Below, in pieces: positions 24,667-31,955 of a stretch of 64,000 bases of DNA. The DNA comes from an uncultured Prevotellaceae bacterium (GTDB taxonomy: Bacteria > Bacteroidota > Bacteroidia > Bacteroidales > Bacteroidaceae). The stretch covers positions 1 through 64,000 of the forward strand of contig ONMI01000008.1 of the NCBI GenBank assembly GCA_900318915.1. Direction: 5' to 3'. Numbering within the stretch: the stretch's first letter is position 1; each line of letters opens with the position of its first letter. The notes beneath the pieces are model-generated. The model saw only the letters and a list, made by a program, of their open reading frames with translations. It made no database searches and was not told the origin of the DNA. Both the position numbers and the translations under genes were made by a program.

Positions 24667-25703
24667 ATCAGTATCAGCACGCGGAGCACGAATCCAAGAA
24701 ACATGAAGATGGTCATGACCATCAGTTTCGACTTGTTGATGTGTTTCAGCGGCACGGAAGCCGACTGCACCACGGTGAAGGCAGGGGTGCTCTCCTGGAC
24801 CTTGGCCTTGGATATCTGCAGCTGCTCATACATCTGGGTGTAGGCATTGTACTTGAGCTGCATCTCATTCTCAAGGTCTTCCTGCTTGGCACGGTAGGTC
24901 TGCAGGATAAGGTCCTGGTTGGCGTCGGAGTAGGCGGCGTATTGCTGCCGCGCCGTCACATATTCCTCCTTCGACTCCATGAAAAGCTTCTCCATATAGG
25001 CCAGGTCATTGCGGGCTTTCTGGGTGCGGTATTGGGTAATGAAGGCCTGCAGACGGTTCTTGATAGAGTCGGCCATCACTGCAGAGATGACAGGGTCCTG
25101 GTCGGTCACCTCAATGGTGATGACACTGGTCTTCTTGTCTACCGTGCAGTTGATGCTCTTGCCTATCTTGTGGGCTATGTTGTACTGCATCTTGCTGAGA
25201 TGAAACGGGTTCACCTTCGTGCTGTCGCCCGTGAAGGGCACATCGTCGGTCTTCAGCTTCGCAACAATGTCGTGCAGCAGACGGGCCGGAAATGTGTACC
25301 AGGCTTTCTTTGTGTAGTTCAGCAGATAGTCGTAGTAGTCGGTGGTCACACTGCCGTCTTTCGTGGTCACCTCAACGGGAAACAGACTCACGATGAAGTC
25401 GTTCGATCCTATCAGGTCGGGATACAGCTCTGGATAGATGGCATCGCTGCTGCTGCCGAAGTCCATGTCCATACCCACCATCGAGGCGATGGAGGATATG
25501 TTGGAGGTGAGGCTGTTGCCGGTGGTCGACTCGGGAGCGAGCATCACCGATGCCTTGTACTCCTTGGGCGTGCCAAAGGCAACGGCCAGACCCAGAACGG
25601 CTGCTATACCGAGAAATACGGCCATCATCAGCTTGTCTTTGCCGATGACTTTCAGCAGTTCGATGAAGTCGACTACAATTTTTTTGCTTTTTCTTTCTTC
25701 CAT
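24630..25703 (-). CDS. Wzz-like chain-length determinant protein
   Basis: The 357-residue protein has a cytoplasmic N-terminus (VVDFIELLKVIGKDKLMM), a membrane segment at about 25-45 and the typical post-membrane GTPKEYKASVMLAPES. A long coiled periplasmic part includes VITIEVTDQDPVISAVMADS and MEKLFMESKEEYVTARQQYA. A second membrane segment precedes a short cytoplasmic end (WQHRKDVFLLA). Proteins of this family set polymer length with Wzy and contact the Wza export channel. It starts 20 bp after the GT2 gene and overlaps the second Wzz-like gene by 37 bp. Confidence 0.88.
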   Translation of the reverse strand: MEERKSKKIVVDFIELLKVIGKDKLMMAVFLGIAAVLGLAVAFGTPKEYKASVMLAPESTTGNSLTSNISSIASMVGMDMDFGSSSDAIYPELYPDLIGSNDFIVSLFPVEVTTKDGSVTTDYYDYLLNYTKKAWYTFPARLLHDIVAKLKTDDVPFTGDSTKVNPFHLSKMQYNIAHKIGKSINCTVDKKTSVITIEVTDQDPVISAVMADSIKNRLQAFITQYRTQKARNDLAYMEKLFMESKEEYVTARQQYAAYSDANQDLILQTYRAKQEDLENEMQLKYNAYTQMYEQLQISKAKVQESTPAFTVVQSASVPLKHINKSKLMVMTIFMFLGFVLRVLILMWQHRKDVFLLA

Positions 25704-25723
25704 ATCTGTAGTGTTTTTCTTAC

Positions 25724-26560
25724 TTATCGGTTTCTCAGTACACGCCGTTTGTAGCGCAGTTTGTATCTGATGTATTTCAGCACTGAGCCATAGCCCAATG
25801 CGCGGAGCATGCTGTAGTTGGCATGGTTGTTCTTCAGAATCTTGACCAGATGCTTCATGCGGTAGCCAAGGGTCACCTTCCTGATGTCGCGGGCACCCAC
25901 GGTATTGGTGCCGTGCTGGCGGTAGAAGACCAGGGGCTGGTCAATCAACCGCACCGTGCCTCCTTGGCTCAGCACGCAGTAGGTGGCCCATACATCGTGC
26001 ATGGCCACCGGTTTCGCAGGCTTGCGCACAGCCTTTCGGGCGGCGGCGTTCATCATCATCGTGCAGCCGGTGACAAAGGGTATCACGGCCTCGTCGAAGG
26101 TGGTGAGGTATTCGGGGTGCAGACCATTGTAGCGCAGGAAAGAGCGGGCTATGGGCTGGAGGGTGCTGTCCACCACATACAGGTCGGTGTGCACGATGAC
26201 GGCCCGGCCGGGTGTCTTCTGCTCTTCCTGGCGCATGGCCTCAAGACTCAGCCGCACCTTGTCCTCATCCCACACGTCATCGTGGTCGCAAAACAGATAG
26301 TAGTCGGCTTCCACCCGTTCCAGCATGCTGAGGAAGTTGGCGCAGGCCCCATGCTGGCTCTCATAGCGAAGCAGCTGTATGTTCTCATGTTTTTGCGCAT
26401 AGTCTTCCTCCAGAGCCAAGGTGCCGTCGGTCGACCCATCGTCGTGGATGTAGACGGTGAAATAGGGGTACGACTGCCTCAGGAGCGAATCAATCAGTTC
26501 CCCCAGATACTGGGCTCCGTTGTAGGTGGCCAGCAGAATGGCTATAGTGGGTCTTTCCAT
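25724..26560 (-). CDS. Glycosyltransferase, GT2 family
   Basis: The 278-residue GT-A enzyme begins TIAILLATYNGAQYLGELID and has VYIHDDGSTDGTLAL and FCDHDDVWDEDKVRLS (DxD-type metal site). VTGCTMMMNAAARKAV and AMHDVWATYCVL follow. These match transferases for surface polysaccharide, often rhamnosyl or galactosyl. It lies in the operon between the Wzx-like and Wzz-like genes, with short gaps of 10 and 20 bp. The sugar it transfers cannot be told. Confidence 0.92.
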   Translation of the reverse strand: MERPTIAILLATYNGAQYLGELIDSLLRQSYPYFTVYIHDDGSTDGTLALEEDYAQKHENIQLLRYESQHGACANFLSMLERVEADYYLFCDHDDVWDEDKVRLSLEAMRQEEQKTPGRAVIVHTDLYVVDSTLQPIARSFLRYNGLHPEYLTTFDEAVIPFVTGCTMMMNAAARKAVRKPAKPVAMHDVWATYCVLSQGGTVRLIDQPLVFYRQHGTNTVGARDIRKVTLGYRMKHLVKILKNNHANYSMLRALGYGSVLKYIRYKLRYKRRVLRNR

Positions 26561-26570
26561 GCGATGAGGC

Positions 26571-27914
26571 CTATTTAATCCATATTCCGGTTGCTTTGCC
26601 GTGTGTCAGACGGTGCAGCTGTATCTTGTTTACGATGAGTCCCGGCACATTCACCAGTATCATCACGATGAGCACACTCGTTATGTTGTGCCGGTAATGC
26701 ACCATGAGGTAGGTGAGCGGGATGAACACGATGGCGGCCGTCACCGTCAGGATGAGCTGCAGTTGGAGCGCTCCGATGCCGTTCAGATAGTACGAATAGC
26801 TCAGACTGGCCAGAATGACCAGCAGATAGACAGCCATGAGGATGCTCAGCGGCAGGGGTATCTCCACCTCGGTGCCCACCCATTGGGCATACACCGGACG
26901 CGAAACAGCTACCATCACCGCCAGCACGACGGCCACGCCCATCACAATCTTGTCCATGCGCCGGCGGGCCTGGCGTATCCAGGCTATGTCACCTCGGGCA
27001 TAGGCATCGGTGGTGGCCGACCAATAGGGGGCGCTGATGATGGTGAAGACGAGCATGGTGATGCTGAAGTAGCGGTACGCTATCTGATAGGGGGTAACCA
27101 TCGACGGGTCGAAAAGTTTGGAAATCAATATGTTCGACGACATGAAGAGCAGTATGCCGGCTATCTGCAGCACAAAAAACTTCACACCGATGGTGAAAAG
27201 CGTACGTACGGCATGGCGGTTGAAGGTACCGAACGAGGGGCGCAGCTTGGGGTAGCGCCCGTAGAAGGTGATGGGGTAGGCGATGAGATAGGTGAGCAAC
27301 GGGGCGGCCGTGTTGACCACGGCGATAAGCAGCAGTGAGCCGCTTCCGCCCATGTATACCAGCCAGGTGCCCACAAGTTGCAGGGTATGGCCTACGGTGA
27401 CCAGTAGGTTGTTCACGGCCGGCAGTTGGAGCCCCAAATAGAAGTTGCCGATAAACTTGAAAATGAAGGTGGCCGATACGAAGAGGATGGAAACGGCCAT
27501 GATGTCGCCCAGGTTGGGTATCACCGCAGGGTCTACATTCAGAAAGGCATGCAGGTCGAACGTCTTGACGGCGGCTATGGCCGCCAGCATCACGGGCAGG
27601 ATAATGAGGGCCAGCATAAAGAAAGTAGAAGACACGGTCTCGCGTGCCTTCTTCATGTCTTCCTGGGCCAGGTAGGTGGCCAGCTTGTTTCGCAATCCGT
27701 TGCCCAAACCGATGTCCAGGTTGTCTATCCATATCAGCATAGAGCTGATGGTGAGCCAGATGCCGTTCTTGTAGTCGCCCAGGCAGTGCAGTGTAAGAGG
27801 TACGAGCAGCAGGGTCACAAGACCTGACCATCCCTTGATGAGAAAGGAGAAGAAGATGTTCTTCCTCATCAGGGCAGTGCGTTTGTCGGAGCCAAGAATT
27901 CGCTGCAGGTTCAC
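26571..27914 (-). CDS. Wzx-like polysaccharide flippase
   Basis: The 447-residue protein has about 12-14 hydrophobic membrane segments and the N-terminal pattern of the polysaccharide exporter family (KNIFFSFLIKGWSGLVTLLL, DYKNGIWLTISSMLIWIDNL, GLGNGLRNKLATYLA). It should flip undecaprenyl-linked repeat units across the inner membrane. It follows the Wza-like gene after 12 bp. The GLGNGLRNKLA stretch is typical of the branch found in Bacteroidales. Confidence 0.9.
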   Translation of the reverse strand: MNLQRILGSDKRTALMRKNIFFSFLIKGWSGLVTLLLVPLTLHCLGDYKNGIWLTISSMLIWIDNLDIGLGNGLRNKLATYLAQEDMKKARETVSSTFFMLALIILPVMLAAIAAVKTFDLHAFLNVDPAVIPNLGDIMAVSILFVSATFIFKFIGNFYLGLQLPAVNNLLVTVGHTLQLVGTWLVYMGGSGSLLLIAVVNTAAPLLTYLIAYPITFYGRYPKLRPSFGTFNRHAVRTLFTIGVKFFVLQIAGILLFMSSNILISKLFDPSMVTPYQIAYRYFSITMLVFTIISAPYWSATTDAYARGDIAWIRQARRRMDKIVMGVAVVLAVMVAVSRPVYAQWVGTEVEIPLPLSILMAVYLLVILASLSYSYYLNGIGALQLQLILTVTAAIVFIPLTYLMVHYRHNITSVLIVMILVNVPGLIVNKIQLHRLTHGKATGIWIK

Positions 27915-27926
27915 TTCTTATGGCTT

Positions 27927-30524
27927 TTACTTGAGAATGTTGGCTATCGTGGCGATGATGGCGGCGAAGGAGCCTACCGAGGTGGCGATGCTCAGCGTCT
28001 CGGCCAGCGTGGTCTTATTGATGGCCTTGGCAGGCACCACAATCTCGCAGCCGGGCTGCGGCTTGGCGTTGTGGCTCACCTTGGCCACCTTGCCGTTCAT
28101 GTAGATGATGTAGGCTTGGCGTTTCTTGGCCTTCGTGCTGAAACCGCCCGCCTGGCTGATGTAGTAGCTGGCACTCTTGCCCTCCTCATACACCACGGTG
28201 TTGGGGTAGAGCACCTCGCCGTTCACTTTCACGGTGCCGGTGTAGGGAGGCACCACGATGCGGTCGCCCTCGCGCAGCACAATGTCTTCGTCGCTGCCGG
28301 GGTGTAGCACAGCCTGCTCCAGGTCGATACCCACGGGATAGGTCTCGCCCACCTCATATTTCTTAAGCTGTTGTGTCTGCTTCAGGTTGGCAATGTTGGC
28401 ATTGCCGGTCTTGGCTATCTGCTCCTGCAGGTTCTGCTCGGCCTGCTCCTGGGCGTCGCGCAGAACCTTGATGGCGCGCTGCCGCTCCACCTCGTCATAC
28501 TTGCGCTCCAGACGGGCGCCGCGCAGGTAGGCGCGGTCGTTCACACCACCGGCTTTCTTCAGCAGTTCGCTCACACGCATGTTGTTGGTGGTCAGCGTGT
28601 AGGTGCCGGCAAACATCACCTCGCCTTCTATCTTCACGTTCTGCTGCTTGCTGTAGCCGGGGCTGCGGCGCACATACACCTCGTCGAAGGGCTGCAGGGT
28701 GAAACCGGGCTCACCGTCTATGATGAAACCTTCCTTCAGCGAGAAACTGTAGGTATGGGCGATGAGGCTGTCGTTGGTCATGGCGCCGGGGTTGATCACG
28801 CGGCGCGCCACGTCCACCTTGGCGGTGGAGGCCGTCTCCTTCAGACCGCCGGCCTGCAGGATGAAGTCTTCGATGGTTTCATTGGCGGCATACTTGTAGA
28901 TGCCGGGGTAGTTCACCTCGCCGTGGATGGTGATGGTCTGCTCTTCCATCAGGTCCTGCCGGGTGGGTATGTAGAGAGCGTCGTTGGGCTGGAGGGTGAT
29001 GTCGCTCACCGTGCCGGCCAAAATGCCGTCCACGTCAACCTGTATTACCTCCAGGGTGCGGTCCTTGCGCATGCGGTGCATCACGGCATGGCCGGTGAAG
29101 GCGTCCTCACGCAGGCCCTCGGCGGCTTCGAGCAGGGTGCGCACGCTGGTTATCTCACCGCCCACCTGGTACATGCCGGGGCGGAACACGGCGCCTTTCA
29201 GCTCCACCATGTTGTCGTAGCGGTCCAGAATGGAGTCTACCGTAATCGAGTCGCCGTCGGTCAGATGGAAGGAGGGCATGTCGAACTCATCCACGTTGAA
29301 CACCGAGTATTCGCGGCCCGACTTGCGTATCACGCGCACCGACTTCTTGTAGGCGTCGCCGGTGAATCCGCCGGCATATTTGATCAGGCTTGAAAGACTC
29401 TCGTTTTTCTTCATCTCATAGTACATGGGGCGCTTCACCTTGCCCGCCACGTTCACCAGGCAGTCGTAGGCGCCCACCATCACCACATCGTTGTCGGCCA
29501 GGCGCACATTGCCCGTCAGACGGCCGTTCTGAATATAGTCGTACACATCGACCACCGAGATGAGCTGGCTGTTGCGGTACACCTTGATGTTGCGCAGCGT
29601 ACCCAGTTCGGTGGGACCACCGGCCATGTAGAGGGCATGGAACACGGAGGCGAAGGCCGAGAGGGTATAGGTGCCGGGTGTTTTCACGTCGCCCATCACA
29701 TTCACCATGATGGAGCGTGTCTCACCCACTGTGAGCCGCAGTTTGCTGCTCTGGTAGCGGGCACCCAGTTTGGAGCGTATCGTGGCGTTGGCCTGGTTCA
29801 CCGTCATGCCGGCCACATACACGGGGCCGTAACCCTCGATGGTGACATGGCCGTCGGGCGACACCACACTTTCTATCGTCTTCTGCGAGGCGCCGTAGAT
29901 GTCGATGTAGACGGCGTCGCCGGGGCCCAGACGGTAGGTCTCGGGGGTGGCGATGTTCATGTTGGGCTCAAAGGTGAGCTGCTTGTTGCTGAACAGGTCG
30001 TGGCCGTAGATTTTCTTCTTCTGTTTCTTCACCCGCTCCAGCAGGTTCTCATACATCGTGATGGTGTCGGCGGGCAGCCAGGAGTTGAGCTCGTCGACGA
30101 ATTCCAGGTAGTCCTCGTCCTCATCGTCGTAGGTGCGCTGCGTTATCTCGTCGTCCTTGATGCGGTAGCCGGAGTTGTAGCGGCTCATGTCGGTCGAGAT
30201 GTCGGGTATGCGGTCGGTATACTGGGCATCCTCATACTGTGTCTTCTTGTTGCGGGTGCGGTCGGTGCTCGTCTGCGTGTTGGCGGAGAGGCCGCCCAGA
30301 CTTTCATCCTTCGACATGCGCTCGTATTTCTTGCGCACGCGCCGTATCTGGTTGATGTCGACACCGCGCTGCATGAGCTGCACCACAATCTGCTGCTGCG
30401 AGGTGCCTGCCTCATGTTCCTTGATAATGAACTGGAATACCTGCTCATCGGTCATCGACGACTGCGCCGAAAGGCACAGCGGCATGAACACGGCTATGAG
30501 CAAAAGTAGAATCGTCTTTTTCAT
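27927..30524 (-). CDS. Polysaccharide export protein (Wza-like) with multiple SLBB domains
   Basis: The 865-residue protein has a signal peptide (1-20) and a charged N-terminal region (20-150). A polysaccharide-export domain follows (about 165-245, YRLGPGDAVYIDIYGASQKT), and then a series of SLBB domains recognised by repeats such as VMGDVKTPGTYTLSAFASVF, LKGAVFRPGMYQVGGEITSV, IHGEVNYPGIYKYAANETIE, IEGEVMFAGTYTLTTNNMRV and VNGEVLYPNTVVYEEGKSAS. It ends in a hydrophobic helix (SIATSVGSFAAIIATIANIL). It should form the periplasm-spanning and outer-membrane export channel. It is longer than enteric Wza because of the extra SLBB units, usual for this phylum. It is the second gene of the operon. 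Confidence 0.93.
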   Translation of the reverse strand: MKKTILLLLIAVFMPLCLSAQSSMTDEQVFQFIIKEHEAGTSQQQIVVQLMQRGVDINQIRRVRKKYERMSKDESLGGLSANTQTSTDRTRNKKTQYEDAQYTDRIPDISTDMSRYNSGYRIKDDEITQRTYDDEDEDYLEFVDELNSWLPADTITMYENLLERVKKQKKKIYGHDLFSNKQLTFEPNMNIATPETYRLGPGDAVYIDIYGASQKTIESVVSPDGHVTIEGYGPVYVAGMTVNQANATIRSKLGARYQSSKLRLTVGETRSIMVNVMGDVKTPGTYTLSAFASVFHALYMAGGPTELGTLRNIKVYRNSQLISVVDVYDYIQNGRLTGNVRLADNDVVMVGAYDCLVNVAGKVKRPMYYEMKKNESLSSLIKYAGGFTGDAYKKSVRVIRKSGREYSVFNVDEFDMPSFHLTDGDSITVDSILDRYDNMVELKGAVFRPGMYQVGGEITSVRTLLEAAEGLREDAFTGHAVMHRMRKDRTLEVIQVDVDGILAGTVSDITLQPNDALYIPTRQDLMEEQTITIHGEVNYPGIYKYAANETIEDFILQAGGLKETASTAKVDVARRVINPGAMTNDSLIAHTYSFSLKEGFIIDGEPGFTLQPFDEVYVRRSPGYSKQQNVKIEGEVMFAGTYTLTTNNMRVSELLKKAGGVNDRAYLRGARLERKYDEVERQRAIKVLRDAQEQAEQNLQEQIAKTGNANIANLKQTQQLKKYEVGETYPVGIDLEQAVLHPGSDEDIVLREGDRIVVPPYTGTVKVNGEVLYPNTVVYEEGKSASYYISQAGGFSTKAKKRQAYIIYMNGKVAKVSHNAKPQPGCEIVVPAKAINKTTLAETLSIATSVGSFAAIIATIANILK

Positions 30525-30543
30525 ATCGTGATAGGAATTTTGT

Positions 30544-31191
30544 TCAGAATTTCTTGCCGCTCACCACGTTGTAGACCGTGTTGAGCAGGATTTTCAGGTC
30601 GAGCATCAGCGTGCGGTTCTCCAGGTAGCGCACGTCCATGTCAAGCCGGCGGAGCATCTTCTCCATCGTGTCAGTGTAGCCGTTGTAGAGGGTGGCCTCG
30701 GAGGTCAGCCCCGGCCGCATCTGGTAGATGAGGCGGTAGTCGTGGCTGTGCTCCATAATCTGGTTGATGAAGTAGCGGCGCTCGGGGCGAGGACCCACGA
30801 ACGACATGTCGCCTTTGAGCACGTTCCATAGCTGTGGAAGTTCGTCGAGATGGTGGTCGCGAAGAAATCGCTCAAAGCGGGTCGACTTCACACTGTCGCT
30901 CTGCGCGATGAGCTGCGGACCCTCGTCTTCCACCACGGTGCTCATGGTGCGGAACTTGTAGATGTTGAAAGGGCGGCCGCCGTAGCCGATGCGCTCCTGC
31001 GAGAAGAACACCGGACCGTTGTGCTGTATCTTCATGATGAGCATGATGACCAGATAGAGGGGCGACAGCACCACAAGCCCTAAAAGGGCGCAGACAAAAT
31101 CTGCAACCCTCTTCACGGCCCGCTGGCAACTGCCCATGGAGTCGTGGCTGTAGGAAAGGCTCAGGGCCTTCTCTTGATATATCTTGACCAA
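30544..31191 (-). CDS. Initiating sugar transferase (undecaprenyl-phosphate glycosyl-1-phosphate transferase)
   Basis: The 215-residue protein has one hydrophobic hairpin (about 30-55), then the core of the bacterial sugar transferase family: GPVFFSQERIGYGGRPFNIY, KFRTM, LRDHHLDELPQLWNVLKGDM, SFVGPRPE and YQMRPGLTSEATLY. It places the first sugar-1-phosphate onto undecaprenyl phosphate, starting repeat-unit synthesis. It is the first gene of the exopolysaccharide operon; a -7 box lies 49 bp upstream. Later ATGs exist (for example MGSC at residue 19), but the first is kept. Confidence 0.93.
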   Translation of the reverse strand: MVKIYQEKALSLSYSHDSMGSCQRAVKRVADFVCALLGLVVLSPLYLVIMLIMKIQHNGPVFFSQERIGYGGRPFNIYKFRTMSTVVEDEGPQLIAQSDSVKSTRFERFLRDHHLDELPQLWNVLKGDMSFVGPRPERRYFINQIMEHSHDYRLIYQMRPGLTSEATLYNGYTDTMEKMLRRLDMDVRYLENRTLMLDLKILLNTVYNVVSGKKF

Positions 31192-31239
31192 AACTTGAAG
31201 TCTTTTCTAATTATATAACACATTTTTCGCAAAATTGTT

Positions 31240-31248
31240 GCAAAGGTA
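31240..31248 (-). promoter_or_regulatory. -7 box of the exopolysaccharide operon promoter
   Basis: On the minus strand tacctttgc is a full match to TAnnTTTGC. Predicted transcription would start near 31233, giving a leader of about 40 nt. No good -33 TTTG was found. Confidence 0.6.
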
Positions 31249-31387
31249 CTCATTTTTTTTCAATATTATAGACAGTGCTTGCTTTTTTGGACAGGTGGCT
31301 GCTGATACAGCGTGGAAAGCTTGTATGAAGCGCCGCTTTCCGAGGCCGGAAAAGGGCGGCTGTTTTTGTGGGATAATGGGGAAAATG

Positions 31388-31419
31388 GTTGGGAAAAGAG
31401 AAAAAAATAGTATTTTTGC
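31388..31419 (+). promoter_or_regulatory. Promoter of the relic AraC gene (-33 and -7 boxes)
   Basis: gttg at 31388-31391 and tatttttgc at 31411-31419 are separated by 19 bp, the best-spaced Bacteroidales promoter in this window. The predicted start near 31426 supports translation from the ATG at 31437 and excludes the earlier ATG at 31389. Confidence 0.65.
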
Positions 31420-31436
31420 AGTCTGAGAATGAAACC

Positions 31437-31808
31437 ATGTCAAGGATGCAGCAGCTTTTTCGCACTTTCTTTACCGCTCTTGTCTTTGCGCTGTCGATGA
31501 CCATGCCGGCAGCGCAGCAGGATGATATGGTGCGGAAGTGGATAACGCTCTCCTCGCAGCAAGTGATACATGAGAAGTGGGGCGAAAACTTCAATTCCTT
31601 CCTCAACAGCTACCGCATCAAGGAGGCTTGCCGGCGGCTCGGAGATGTTGACCACTACGGACAACTCACCATCGAGGCTATCGCAACGGGGGTGGGGTTC
31701 CGCTCGCGCACCTCTTTCGTGACTTCTTTCAAGCGTATCACCGGACTCACCCCCTCCGAGTATCAACGGCTGGCACGAGAGGAGGTTTCTGCTGCCCTGC
31801 CGGAGTAG
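31437..31808 (+). CDS. Truncated AraC-type regulator: signal peptide joined directly to helix-turn-helix
   Basis: The 123-residue product has a signal-peptide-like start (MSRMQQLFRTFFTALVFALS, cleavage near AAQQ). About 20 residues later comes an AraC DNA-binding domain with NFNSFLNSYRIKEACRRLGD, LTIEAIATGVGFRSRTSFVT and FKRITGLTPSEYQRL. The periplasmic TPR and membrane parts found in full regulators such as the one at 16034-17773 are missing. An internal in-frame deletion of a TPR-AraC gene would give this product. If exported, the DNA-binding part would be in the wrong compartment; if not cleaved, it could be a membrane-tethered DNA binder. A good promoter is present, so it may be expressed. 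Confidence 0.7.
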   Translation: MSRMQQLFRTFFTALVFALSMTMPAAQQDDMVRKWITLSSQQVIHEKWGENFNSFLNSYRIKEACRRLGDVDHYGQLTIEAIATGVGFRSRTSFVTSFKRITGLTPSEYQRLAREEVSAALPE

Positions 31809-31923
31809 CAGAGAGGCCGAAGCGATGTGGCACGAATTGCCACACATGTGTCGAAATGTCGACTGATTTCTGAATTTTGAACGGTTTCCGTAAGATTTAT
31901 GCCCTGTTTTTGTAGGAAATTCA

Positions 31924-31931
31924 TACTTTTG
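31924..31931 (+). promoter_or_regulatory. -7 box for the C10 protease operon
   Basis: tacttttg matches TAnnTTTG and lies 24 bp before the protease ATG at 31956. No well-spaced -33 element is evident. Confidence 0.5.
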
Positions 31932-31955
31932 TGGCATAAAAGCACAAATACCTAA

